From NCBI GenBank assembly GCA_964016885.1, contig OZ024748.1, positions 30,106,312 to 30,170,311 of the forward strand: 64,000 nucleotides of DNA. The letters are read 5' to 3'. The DNA comes from Eledone cirrhosa. Taxonomy: Eukaryota > Mollusca > Cephalopoda > Octopoda > Eledonidae. Shown one piece after another: positions 50,601 to 59,706 of the stretch. Numbering within the stretch: the first letter of the stretch is position 1; each line of letters begins with the position of its first letter. A model generated the notes under the pieces. The model had not been told where the DNA came from. It did not search any database and saw only the letters and a program-made list of their open reading frames with translations. The translations under genes were made by a program, and so were the position numbers.

Positions 50601-50985
50601 GAACACCAGATGTCTCAATGTCAATGTGGAGACCAAGAACACCAGACGTCTCAATGTCAATGTGGAGACCAAGAACACCAGACGTCTCAATGTCAATGTG
50701 GAGACCAAGAACACCAGACATCTCATTGGCAATGTGGGGACCAAGAACACCAGACGTCTCAAAGTCAATGTGGAGACCAAGAACACCAGACATCTCAATG
50801 TCAATGTGGGGACCAAGAACACCAGACGTCTCAGAGTCAATGTGGAGACCAAGAACACCAGACGTCTCAATGTCAATGTGGGGACCAAGAACACCAGACG
50901 TCTCAATGTCAATGTGGGGACCAAGAACACCAGACATCTCAATGGCAATGTGGGGACCAAGAACACAAGAGATCTCAACAGAGAC
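47654..50985. repeat. 36-bp minisatellite, about 92 units
   Basis: The unit runs tctcaatgtcaatgtgga then gaccaagaacaccagacg, 36 bp in total, with a few 30-bp units (for example near 48180, 48865 and 49070). Variable sites are mainly aca/acg/atg before tct, tctcaatg/tctcaaag/tcttaatg, and gtggag/gtgggg. The length, a multiple of three, keeps five frames open for 1000 codons or more (12-residue repeats such as LNVNVETKNTRR or SGVLGLHIDIET). The location inside an intron between two firmly placed exons, and the simultaneous openness of both strands, argue against coding. Confidence 0.95.
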
Positions 50986-51262
50986 TGACAGAAAATATAA
51001 AAAAAATGTATTTGTTAGTTCAAATGTTTATATTATCTTTACTGCAAGACAGATCATTGTTAAAATGTGTAGTATCATTGCTTAACATATCTAAAAATAA
51101 GTTTCTTAATCCAAATATTTATAATATCTTTATTAGTGAACAGATCATTCTGAAAATTTGGATTATTGGAGTAAAGACTTTAATTTTTAATGTGATGCAC
51201 TCATAGTGTTTGTTGCTTTGTACTTTCTAAGAATGTTTGAGTTAAATATCTGTAATTTTTAG
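50986..51262. other. AT-rich intron end before exon E
   Basis: Contains two related phrases (tttatattatctttactgca at 51028 and tttataatatctttattagt at 51118), suggesting a small duplication. No gene. Confidence 0.5.
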
Positions 51263-51328
51263 GATCGTTTTTCCCATATTGGAGCTGAAGAGTTTGTCTG
51301 CGTCTGTGTTAAGGACTCTATCAATGGT
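51263..51328 (+). CDS. RASGEF1-like exon E (catalytic domain)
   Basis: 66 bp (22 codons) between acceptor tttttag and donor GTAAGT at 51329. It reads DRFSHIGAEEFVCVCVKDSI plus NG. The IG.EEFV motif follows directly on the exon D signature in RASGEF1 proteins. The segment after EEFV is shorter or more divergent than in vertebrate members, where a longer acidic loop is usual. That loop is continued in exon F. Confidence 0.9.
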
Positions 51329-51499
51329 GTAAGTATAATTATTTTAGTTTATTGATCAGGTTTCACTGATAGTTGCCATGGTAGTGATAGTGTGACACAT
51401 TAGTACTTTAGTTACAACCTACTATAATTTAATGTGACTAATTAAAAATTTCATTGCCAATTAAGATATTGAATTCTCTATTCAGGCTTTGAGCTATTC

Positions 51500-51960
51500 T
51501 TGTCATAAATAACATAACCTATATATAACCTGTGTCTATCCTTTGTGAACCTGTCTCTATCTGTTGTACTCCTAAAGGAGAGCTAAACCAGACATGTCTA
51601 ATTTTCTGTGCCCTTTTCCATATAAAGTATGAAACTAATAAGACTTTTTGTATCTCAGTTTTGTCATTTCCTTGATATGCAAATCTGGTTATCAGTGCAA
51701 ATCTGGTTGATCAGTCTGCTAATATGCAAATCAGGCTGATCAATCACTGTATATTTTAGAAAATATCATATATTTTTACTAGCTCTGACAGTTGGTCAGT
51801 GAACTGCACTGATGAAGGCTAATGCCCAGAAACATTAGTGTCTGCAGTTCTATTTACCTGCCAACACAAGAGCAAGAATGAGGGGCTCATTCTACTGACA
51901 TGGCTCTAAAAATGAGGCTGTTTGCATAATTGCAAACGAATCGAATATTATTATTAATAT
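51500..51960 (+). mobile_element. Probable remnant of a Penelope-like element around the hammerhead
   Basis: The hammerhead is embedded in sequence with repeated phrases (atatgcaaatctggtt, gtgcaaatctggttgatcag, atatgcaaatcaggctgatc at 51675-51740). No RT or GIY-YIG coding remains. Boundaries are guesses; the assignment depends on the ribozyme. Confidence 0.45.
51801..51850 (+). ncRNA. Type I hammerhead ribozyme motif, probably Penelope-derived
   Basis: Stem I is GAACTGCA (51801-51808) paired with TGCAGTTC (51843-51850), eight perfect base pairs. The core is CTGATGA (51809-51815), then a short stem II GGC/GCC with a taat loop, then GAAA (51829-51832). Stem III is A-U, C-G, A-U closed by a TTAG loop, ending in the cleavage triplet GTC (51840-51842). 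Everything is in the order required for a type I hammerhead. Stem II is short and its first pair is unpaired (A opposite A), so self-cleavage may be weak. Short stem III is typical of hammerheads in Penelope-like retroelements. It lies in the intron between exons E and F, sense to the gene. Confidence 0.75.
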
Positions 51961-52024
51961 TCGAAAAACTCAGATTACATTTATTATATTCAGCCTTGTA
52001 GAACGATAATTTTTTAAATTTTAT

Positions 52025-52025
52025 T

Positions 52026-52059
<34 letters not shown>

Positions 52060-52240
52060 TTGTGTGTGTGAAGAGGGTTTAAATGATTTGATAATTGTGA
52101 TATGTTCACCTGATGAACACACACACACACATGCATGGTTGCAGAAACACACACACATGCATGCATGCACACACATATGTGGGTTCGCAAACACACATGC
52201 ATGTGTTCACAAACACACATGCACATACATACGTACACAT
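52025..52240. repeat. TA and CA microsatellites
   Basis: (ta)n at 52028-52056 and degenerate acacacatgcatg sequence at 52118-52235, in the intron just before exon F. Confidence 0.85.
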
Positions 52241-52332
52241 GTACACAATGTTTCATTGCTAAATTATGTGTGTTTTTTTTTTTTAAACTTGAATATGTAA
52301 CAGAAGTTTTGTTTCTTCTTTTTCTTCCACAG

Positions 52333-52425
52333 AATTGTACTGGCACCAAGTCCACTCCCAATTTGGAATCCTACATACAATGGTTCAATAGACTGAGCTA
52401 TTTTGTTGCCACAGAAATCTGTTCT
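52333..52425 (+). CDS. RASGEF1-like exon F (catalytic domain)
   Basis: 93 bp (31 codons) between acceptor cttccacag and donor GTAAGT at 52426. It reads NCTGTKSTPNLESYIQWFNR and then LSYFVATEICS. NLE.Y..WFN.LSY.VATEIC is highly characteristic of the RASGEF1 family and gives the clearest identification in the window. The catalytic domain is incomplete: the later RasGEF motifs, roughly 200 residues, are not in the remaining 11.5 kb as far as I can see and presumably lie to the right. Confidence 0.95.
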
Positions 52426-52472
52426 GTAAGTCAGTTGTTTCGAGAATCTTGTTACTAAAATTATTTTTATAT

Positions 52473-52824
52473 ATAATGGAAGCACATGGCTTAGTGGTTA
52501 CAGCATTGGCCTTGCAATCGAAAGGTTGTGAGTTCAATTCTCAGACTGGGTGATGTGTTGTTTCCTTGAGCAAGACACTTTATTTCATATTGCTCCAGTT
52601 TACTCAGCTGTAGAAATGAGATGATAGGGATTGAGGTCCCTATCATTCCACTGCAAAGTGGTCGTGGAGGTGCCACGGCAAAAAAGCACCCAGCACTCAC
52701 TGTAAATGAGGTTGGTGTTAGGAAGGGCATCCAGCTGTAGAAATCAAGCCAGCATCAGTTCCCGTCCCACCCTTGCAAGCAGGGAAAAAGCGGACGTAAA
52801 ATGAAATGATGATGATGATGATAT
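52473..52824 (+). mobile_element. tRNA-derived SINE with LINE-type tail (copy 2)
   Basis: The same family as 40112-40464, with clear A box (tggcttagtgg, about 52487) and B box (gtgagttcaattc). The body contains aggtgccacggcaaaaaagc and ggttggtgttaggaagggca. The tail is gcaagcagggaaaaagcgga then cgtaaaatgaaatgatgatg. The two copies are very similar, so the family has been active relatively recently. It lies 48 bp after exon F, in the next intron. Confidence 0.9.
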
Positions 52825-52984
52825 ACCATATTTGATGGCTTATAAAATGCACTATTTTCTCAAAAAAATTTCTCAGAAAATCACACATCTTATAAGGTCA
52901 AGTGTCAGTTTATAATATTTACTGTATTTGATATGGCTAATAAAGAAAGAGTTATAAGTATTGGTGGATTAACAGTAATGGGTA

Positions 52985-53160
52985 GACCATTGGACAACCC
53001 TTGCAAGCAGGGAAAAGCGGATGATGATGATGTATATATGTATATATATATGTGTGTGTATATATATATATGTGTGTATATATATATATGTGTGTATATA
53101 TATGTATATATATATATATATATGTATGTATATATATGTATATATATGTATGTATATATA
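52985..53160. repeat. SINE/LINE tail scrap and TATG/TA microsatellite
   Basis: acccttgcaagcagggaaaa followed by gcggatgatgatgat repeats the tail of the SINE above without its body. About 125 bp of tatgtg and tata repeats follow. Confidence 0.75.
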
Positions 53161-54362
53161 AAGAATTAATATCTAGTAACATATATATACATACAGATGC
53201 ATATCAATGCTAGCAAATATATAGGTTTTGTCTTAGTAACTTTGTGGTTCAATGCATGGGGCTGCAGAACAATAATATGAGAGACGTAAAATAAGAAAAT
53301 TATAAAATTAACTTACTTACTAAAATTTCACTCCCAACTAATTAGTTTCTGAAATGGAATAAATATACTTTCCAAAGAAAATATAGAGAAGCATTTCGTC
53401 GTCAGGGAAGTCTATTCTCAGCTAAGTATCCAGGCAAAGCGTGGACTCTGGAAACTTATACAAAAATAATTCAGTGGATAGAAAATAGCAAAGCGTGGAC
53501 TGAATTCCTAGCCATTGAGAAAATCACTGCCTACTGCGTCGGTGGCAAATTCAAAAAGAATCAATCACGTGACATTGAGGTCAATCAGTGGAAAGTGGTT
53601 TGTTAAGAAGACAGCGGCCTGCCTGCTACCATAGCAGCAGTCTTGGGCAATATTGCTCGACAAATAATTTGAAGATAATTATAAAGAATTAATATCTAGT
53701 AACATATATATACATACAGATGCATATCAATGCTAGCAAATATATAGGTTTTGTCTTAGTAACTTTGTGGTTCAATGCATGGGGCTGCAGAACAATAATA
53801 TGAGAGACGTAAAATAAGAAAATTATAAAATTAACTTACTTACTAAAATTTCACTCCCAACTAATTAGTTTCTGAAATGGAATAAATATACTTTCCAAAG
53901 AAAATATAGAGAAGCATTTCGTCGTCAGGGAAGTCTATTCTCAGCTAAGTATCCAGGCAAAGCGTGGACTCTGGAAACTTATACAAAAATAATTCAGTGG
54001 ATAGAAAATAGCAAAGCGTGGACTGAATTCCTATCCATTGAGAAAATCACTGCCTACTGCGTCGGTGGCAAATTCAAAAAGAATCAATCACGTGACATCG
54101 AGGTCAATCAGTGGAAAGTGGTTTGTTAAGAAGACGGCGGCCTGCCTGCTACCATAGCAGCAGTCTTGGGCAATATTGCTCGACAAATAATTTGGAGATA
54201 ATTATAAAGAATTAATATCTAGTAACATATATATACATACAGATGCATATCAATGCTAGCAAATATATAGGTTTTGTCTTAGTAACTTTGTGGTTCAATG
54301 CATGGGGTTGCAGAACAATAATATGAGAGACGTAAAATAAGAAAATTATAAAATTAACTTTA
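53161..54362. repeat. 523-bp tandem repeat, 2.3 copies
   Basis: Copies start at aagaattaatatctagtaac at 53161, 53684 and 54207, exactly 523 bp apart. They differ by a handful of bases (gacattgagg/gacatcgagg, gaagacagcg/gaagacggcg). Within each copy gcaaagcgtggact occurs twice. On the minus strand each copy has CTGACGACGAAATGC (plus positions 53391-53405 and 53914-53928), reminiscent of a degenerate hammerhead core. Tandem long terminal repeats are typical of Penelope-like elements; that identity is inference. No coding sequence. Confidence 0.88.
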
Positions 54363-54408
54363 GTAAGTAAGTTAATTTTATAATTTTCTTATTTTACGTC
54401 TCTCATAT
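54323..54408. repeat. Foldback end of the 523-bp repeat
   Basis: The third copy stops after aaaattataaaattaactt, and after a few bases the sequence returns inverted (aagttaattttataatttt, then cttattttacgtctctcat). The arms are nearly 40 bp with a spacer of about 6 bases, so this would form a tight hairpin. Confidence 0.9.
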
Positions 54409-54544
54409 GTATGTATATATATGTATATATATGTATGTATATATATGTATGTGTATATATATATATATGTATGTATGTATATATATATGTATGTATATAT
54501 ATATGTATGTATATATATATATGTATATATGTATGTATGTATAT
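54405..54544. repeat. TATG/TA microsatellite
   Basis: Irregular (tatg)n and (ta)n between the foldback and the RTE-like LINE tail. Confidence 0.93.
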
Positions 54545-56451
54545 CATCATCATCGTTTAACGTCCATGTTCCACGCTTGCATGGGTTTGGACGGGAGTTT
54601 TCCCACTTGAGGCAAAAGTGGTTGTCATTGCTCGCATAGGACTGTCTGGCGGGTTTTCTACAGCTGGATGCCCTTCCTAACACCAACCACATTTACAGTG
54701 TGGGGCTGGGAGGTTTTTACCGTGTTGGCTACACAGCCACATTACAGCGTGGACTGTGTGTTTTTTGTCGTGACACCTACACGATCTCATTTGTTTCGGC
54801 CTGGATGTTGTGGCACCAACATAACTTAACATTGAAAGGGGCGGTGTGGATGGGGTGGGGGTGGTGTGACGGGGGTGTATTTTGTTAGAGATGCCTGCTG
54901 ACTGTAGTAGGTTTTACTTTGTATTTAGGTAAGGCGGGTCTTCTCTGTTACTGAGTACCGCCAAAGGTCTCGGTCCAGTGACATTGTCTTGGAGAGGTGT
55001 AAGTGTGCGAGGTCGGAATTTATCAGCTCGTCCCAGGTTTTACTGGGTCTGCCTACTCCGTGGCTACCGTCTATCTTTATTGCCCTGCACTTTGTTATAC
55101 AGCTGTCGTCTTTCATGCACATCACGTGACCATACCAACGTAGCCTTCTCTCGAGTAAACGACATCTGATCCCTCTTATTTCTAATTTTTTCCTTAGTTC
55201 GTTTATGCTTTGCCGTTCACATATATTACTATTACACATCCAGCGGAGCATGCAAGCTTCATTCCTCTCTAGTCTGCGTATATCCTCTGCACACAATGCC
55301 CAAGTCTCACTGCCATGCAACATTGCTGTTCGTATGCAGGCATCATACAACCTGCCTTTCATTTTTAGGGAGAACCCTTTAGCGGCTAATAGTGGTATAA
55401 GCTCTCTGAACTTTTTCCATCCAGTTCTGACTCTAGCTACTGTACTTTCAGAGCACCCTCCCCCACTGCTGATTTTGTCACCCAGGTAACGGAAGCTGTC
55501 CACTATTTCTATAGAACCCTCTGCGCAATTGAAAGAGCTAGTATTTTGTGGGCACTTGCTGCTACTTATTGCACCAGAGCACCGGCCACATGTAAAATCT
55601 GTGTTCTTAGTTAGCTTACCTGTGATTCCACTACATCTTTTATGCACCCATACTTTGCATTTGGGACATAAAATGGAGTTTCTACCTACGCCTTTCCTAC
55701 ACACTGAGCATGGCCATTTCCCGGAAGGGACCGGCGCCTTATTTTCTTTCCTACAAACTAGAACTTTAGTAGTCTTAGCCAGGTTAATTTTAAAACCTTT
55801 TGATTCTAGGCCGTGCTTCCATGTTTGGAATTTCTTCTCTAGCTCGGCCATTGATTCAGCTATGAGCGTTAGATCATCTGCGTATAGGAGTTCCCATGGG
55901 CAGCCGGTCTTAAACTCCTCTGTTATAGCCTGAAGGGCAATAATAAATAGTAGGGGGCTAAGAACAGAGCCCTGATGGACACCAACTTTTACGCTAAACT
56001 CTTCACTATATTCGTTGTTAATTCTAACCTTGCTGACTGTTTCGATTAATTTAATGCCTCTATAGTTACTCCTATCTAGGGCGTCTCCTTTACCCTTGTA
56101 ACAGTTAACGATGATGCTGCTACGCCAGTCCTTCGGAACAACCCCATTCTGTATGACTTGGTTTACTATCCGGGTGACCATGGTGTGTCCCACCGTTCCA
56201 GAGGCTTTCAGCATCTCTGCAACTATTTCCGAAGGCCCAGCCGCCTTACCCGTCTTCATATCTTTGATTGCCTTACTTATTATACTACCTTCGACTAACA
56301 CTGCTGGTCCCTCTATTGGATCGATGTGGGGGAGACTGTCTTTCTCCCATTTATTCTCCTCATTTAGTAGCCTTTCGTAGTGACACTTCCAAGCTACCTT
56401 CTTATCAGCGTCAGTGATGGCAAGAACGCCATCATCGTTAAGTACACACAT
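54545..56451 (-). mobile_element. RTE-like LINE, 5'-truncated and internally deleted
   Basis: A minus-strand element ending in an (ATG)n-type tail (plus strand atcatcatcatcg at 54543). The roughly 380-bp 3' region contains ggttggtgttaggaagggca tccagctgtag-type sequence (minus strand) and catgcaagcgtgg. The SINEs at 40112 and 52473 share this sequence, so this LINE family is their probable mobilising partner. The endonuclease region is missing upstream. TATG microsatellite follows at 56452. Confidence 0.85.
54925..56451 (-). pseudogene. RTE-like reverse transcriptase with PHD-type finger, motif A deleted
   Basis: 508 codons open. In order it has KDMKTGKAAGPSEIVAEMLK, VPKDWRSSIIVNCYKGKGDA, and SNYRGIKLIETVSK. 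It then jumps in frame to VRINNEYSEEFSVKVGVHQG, followed by SVLSPLLFIIALQAI (motif B) and LLYADDLTLIAESMAELEKK (motif C). The usual FGF.PGRGTTDA region and the motif A aspartate are absent, so it cannot polymerise. After motif C comes a C4HC3 finger, CSVCRKGVGRNSILCPKC followed by WVHKRC and CGRC, inserted before the FRYLGDKISSGGG thumb region. The C-terminal tail has MLHGSETWAL, RRLRWYGHV and GVGRPSKTW, the standard RTE signature. Confidence 0.85.
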
Positions 56452-56523
56452 GTATGTATGTATATATATATATATGTATGTATATATATATATGTATGTA
56501 TATATATATATATATGTATGTAT

Positions 56524-56557
<34 letters not shown>

Positions 56558-56578
56558 GTATGTATATATATAGATGAT
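56452..56578. repeat. TATG/TA microsatellite
   Basis: Regular tatgtatg and tatata tracts ending in gatgatgatg. Confidence 0.95.
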
Positions 56579-56969
56579 GATGAGGGAGCTTATAGATAGG
56601 ACAACACACGCTGTCTTTTCGTGGGGTAAGTTTTTAATTAATTTTTGTATTCTGAAACATCAAAATACAACAATTTGTTGGTCACTGGACTCGGGAATGT
56701 CACGACAGAAGTTTGTGGAAGTTACACAAATATTTTAGTATATTTTAGCAGAGCAATCCTTATTTATATTTTACATTTACTTACATCTCAATATAACATG
56801 GCTAAAATTCAAATTTTGCAAAGAGAAGAAAACGGTCAAATGAACTAGATACATCGCATCTACCCCCGCCACCACAATAACTTCTACACTCTCTCCCCAC
56901 CATCACATGTCATTACTTTATCTAGACTAAAGTCATCGACCTGTTGTCAAACTCTCTACTCTCTGTTGA

Positions 56970-57001
<32 letters not shown>

Positions 57002-57086
57002 GTAGGAGGTGAGTTTTATTGTAGTACAATAAAGCAATGCAGATATCGGATAAGAAGCACTCTACAGTTTGTAGGACTGGAGTATA
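56579..57086. other. Stretch with nothing recognised
   Basis: AT-rich sequence with a (TA)n tract at 56974-57001. No exon with splice sites and RasGEF motifs was found. Confidence 0.5.
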
Positions 57087-58589
57087 CATAATATAAGATC
57101 AAAAGATGGTTAAAGGAGTTCCATGTATTTTATTATGCGCATTTCAAAAACAAACATCATCATGCAATAATATTTGTGTTTTCATCAGATAAAACAGGAG
57201 AACATGATATGAAGGCTAAAAAACACTTGTGGATAATGCAGTTTTAAATCAACATATGAAAAGTGGTTTTAGATTGATGTGTGATATTGGGAAAAATATT
57301 TTATTTAGAGAGGGGGGGGTGGAAAGGATGAAAAAGGGGAGGAGATGAGAGGGAGCGATGGGTGATAGAGAGAAAGAGATAGTTTTTATAACTGAGAGAA
57401 GATATATTGTTTTACATAGAGAGGTTGAAAACCGTTGGAAGATAATGTATAAATTAAAAGAATTTGAAAATTAACGAAGGGAAGATATGTACGAGGAAAA
57501 AATATTTTATTTAGGGAGGGGGGGGTGAAAAAAGGGGGAGGAGATGAGAGTGAAGGTGGAGAGGGAGAGATGGGTGATAGAGAGAAAGAGATAGTTTTTA
57601 TAACTGAGAAAAGATATATTGTTTTACATAGAGAGGTTGAGAACCGTTGGAAGATAATGTATAAATTAAAAGAATTTGAAAATTAACGAAGGGAATTTAT
57701 GTATGAAGATAGAGAGAAAAAATAATAATTGTGGATGAACGAACTCATTCTTAATACATATTAACTCTTTATTCGCACATATTATCAATTCCTTCAATAT
57801 ACAAACTTTAACTTCACATTATTTTTCTCAAATCCTTCTACACACAAACCTTAATAATTTTTTCTCTTCATTAATTTTGAAATTGCCACAATACTTATCA
57901 ACATACACATTTTTTGACGTTAGAATATTCATCCACAATTATTATTTTTTCTCTCTATCTTCATACATAAATTCCCTTCGTTAATTTTCAAATTCTTTTA
58001 ATTTATACATTATCTTCCAACGGTTCTCAACCTCTCTATGTAAAACAATATATCTTTTCTCAGTTATAAAAACTATCTCTTTCTCTCTATCACCCATCTC
58101 TCCCTCTCCACCTTCACTCTCATCTCCTCCCCCTTTTTTCATCCTTTCCACCCCACCTCCTCCCTAAATAAAATATTTTTTCCTCGTACATATCTTCCCT
58201 TCGTTAATTTTCAAATTCTTTTAATTTATACATTATCTTCCAACGGTTTTCAACCTCTCTATGTAAAACAATATATCTTCTCTCAGTTATAAAAACTATC
58301 TCTTTCTCTCTATCACCCATCTCTCCCTCTCATCTCCTCCCCTTTTTCATCCTTTCCCCCCCCTCTCTAAATAAAATATTTTTCCCAATATCACACATCA
58401 ATCTAAAACCACTTTTCATATGTTGATTTAAAACTGCACTATCCACAAGTGTTTTTTAGCCTTCATATCATGTTCTCCTGTTTTATCTGATGAAAACACA
58501 AATATTATTGCATGATGATGTTTGTTTTTGAAATGCGCATAATAAAATACATGGAACTCCTTTAACCATCTTTTGATCTTATATTATAT
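57087..58589. repeat. 1.5-kb inverted repeat (arms of about 655 bp, 188-bp spacer)
   Basis: 57087-57739 and 57928-58589 are reverse complements with only small differences. Examples at the ends are tataatataagatc versus gatcttatattata outside, and aataattgtggatgaa versus ttcatccacaatt inside. Each arm contains a direct duplication of about 205-212 bp (aaaatattttatttag at about 57294 and 57500), so the unit occurs four times. No coding sequence. The motif CTGATGA (58487-58493) with GAAATGCGC (58530-58538), mirrored in the left arm, recalls Penelope-like terminal sequence. A transcript would form a very long double-stranded RNA. Confidence 0.93.
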
Positions 58590-58915
58590 ATATATATGTA
58601 TATGTGTGTATATACATCACTCAGTCAAACGACCAGATTTCAACCCCAACATCTACAACAACACCGTCACTAATGTTTACAGCAACAACAGCTTCAGAAT
58701 GAACTGAAATGAAAATTTACAACAACAACAACAGCGGCATCAAAAGATTTTTAAAAAACTAAAAAAAAAAATTAAAAAAAAAAACTCAAAATAACAAACC
58801 ACACACGCACACAACAAAACAACAACATCAACTGCCACCACCACCACTACCGCCGCCGCCATCACCATCACCAGCGACCGGGCCTTAAGAAAACAACTTT
58901 AATAATAATTTTTCT
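58590..58915. other. Low-complexity stretch
   Basis: TA/GTA tract at 58583-58620, then caacaac and accacc runs and a poly-A-rich segment (58750-58790). No gene. Confidence 0.6.
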
Positions 58916-58919
58916 GCTT

Positions 58920-59062
58920 TTGGCACGGATCCAGCGACTGGCCCAGCGCATTACTGGTACTCCCTTTTGTTGACTCCGTGGAGATGAAAGGCAAGTTTGA
59001 CCTCGGCGGGATTTGAGCTCAGAGCGTGGAGAGCCATAACTCTATGCTGTAAAGCAATTATA
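58920..59062 (-). mobile_element. tRNA-derived SINE, OR2-like, inverted partial
   Basis: Reverse complement reads ctgagctcaaatcccgccga (B box), ggtcaaacttgcctttcatc and gggagtaccagtaatgcgct, in the family order. The promoter head runs to about 59062. Confidence 0.8.
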
Positions 59063-59149
59063 ATAATACTGGACTGTAGTACGATCGGCTTCAACTATAT
59101 AAACTCTTGAAAGTCAACAGTTGACATAATCTTGTAATCTTGTATCAGT

Positions 59150-59159
59150 AATGACGGTA

Positions 59160-59193
<34 letters not shown>

Positions 59194-59330
59194 AAGTGAG
59201 TAGAGTAGCGTGTGTGTGTTTGTTTGTATGTATGAGTGTTGCTGTGTGCGCGCATATGTATGCGCGTGTGTGTATGTCGTACGTATAAGTGTCAATAAGT
59301 GATTTTTTTATTTTTTTTTTTTTTTTTTTT
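59150..59330. repeat. TA/TG microsatellites and T-run
   Basis: (ta)n at 59159-59182, degenerate tgtg tracts to 59280, and a T-rich run to 59330. Confidence 0.9.
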
Positions 59331-59635
59331 GCGTGGGGACATAGAAACAATCGGGCTGGATGCCCAATCGCGCAGTTAAACCACTGGGAGTGAAGAACCC
59401 CTAGCACTTGTCAGGGCATTCTTCTAGGAGAAGGCATCTCAGGAAACTGGGTTAACTCCGACATAAAACCTGCGGCTCAGTAGTTACCGATGATGTTGAT
59501 CTTTTCTTCTTTTCGGGTTATAGCTACTGTCGCTCAGAGAGTGGGATTGGCTCAGTGCACAGTCTTTCCTCACTTTAAAAATATTCGTCACGCACAGGCA
59601 TTGCACGAGTGCATTAATAGTTATTAATAGTGTAC

Positions 59636-59674
<39 letters not shown>

Positions 59675-59706
59675 TACTTTTTTTTTTTTTTTTTTTTCCC
59701 AATTCA

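Larger units (their letters stand above)
35758..52425 (+). other. Partial RASGEF1-family gene (exons A-F and introns)
   Basis: Six exons on one strand, all joined in compatible phase, all with GTAAGT donors, encoding about 166 residues in the family's order. Introns are 215, 570, 10449, 3932 and 1004 bp. The protein would be a cytosolic guanine-nucleotide exchange factor for small Ras-family GTPases. Coding sequence is under 3 percent of the span. No promoter, first exon, last exon or polyadenylation site was found. Upstream exons probably lie left of the 24-bp array, or were overlooked between 21 and 30 kb. Confidence 0.88.

Noticed and set aside
1..50985. CRISPR arrays at the 24-, 36- and 93-bp repeats.
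   Set aside because: Units are directly contiguous with no unique spacers, there are no cas genes, and the context is an animal genome.
47595..51206. Open frames of over 1000 codons in five frames of the 36-bp repeat.
   Set aside because: The same artefact of a unit divisible by three. The repeat lies wholly in an intron between two firmly placed RASGEF1 exons.
53391..53405. A second complete hammerhead ribozyme in the 523-bp repeat.
   Set aside because: CTGACGA is followed by CGAAA with no room for stem II, and I could not find a matching stem I and cleavage triplet. It is reported only as a weak resemblance.
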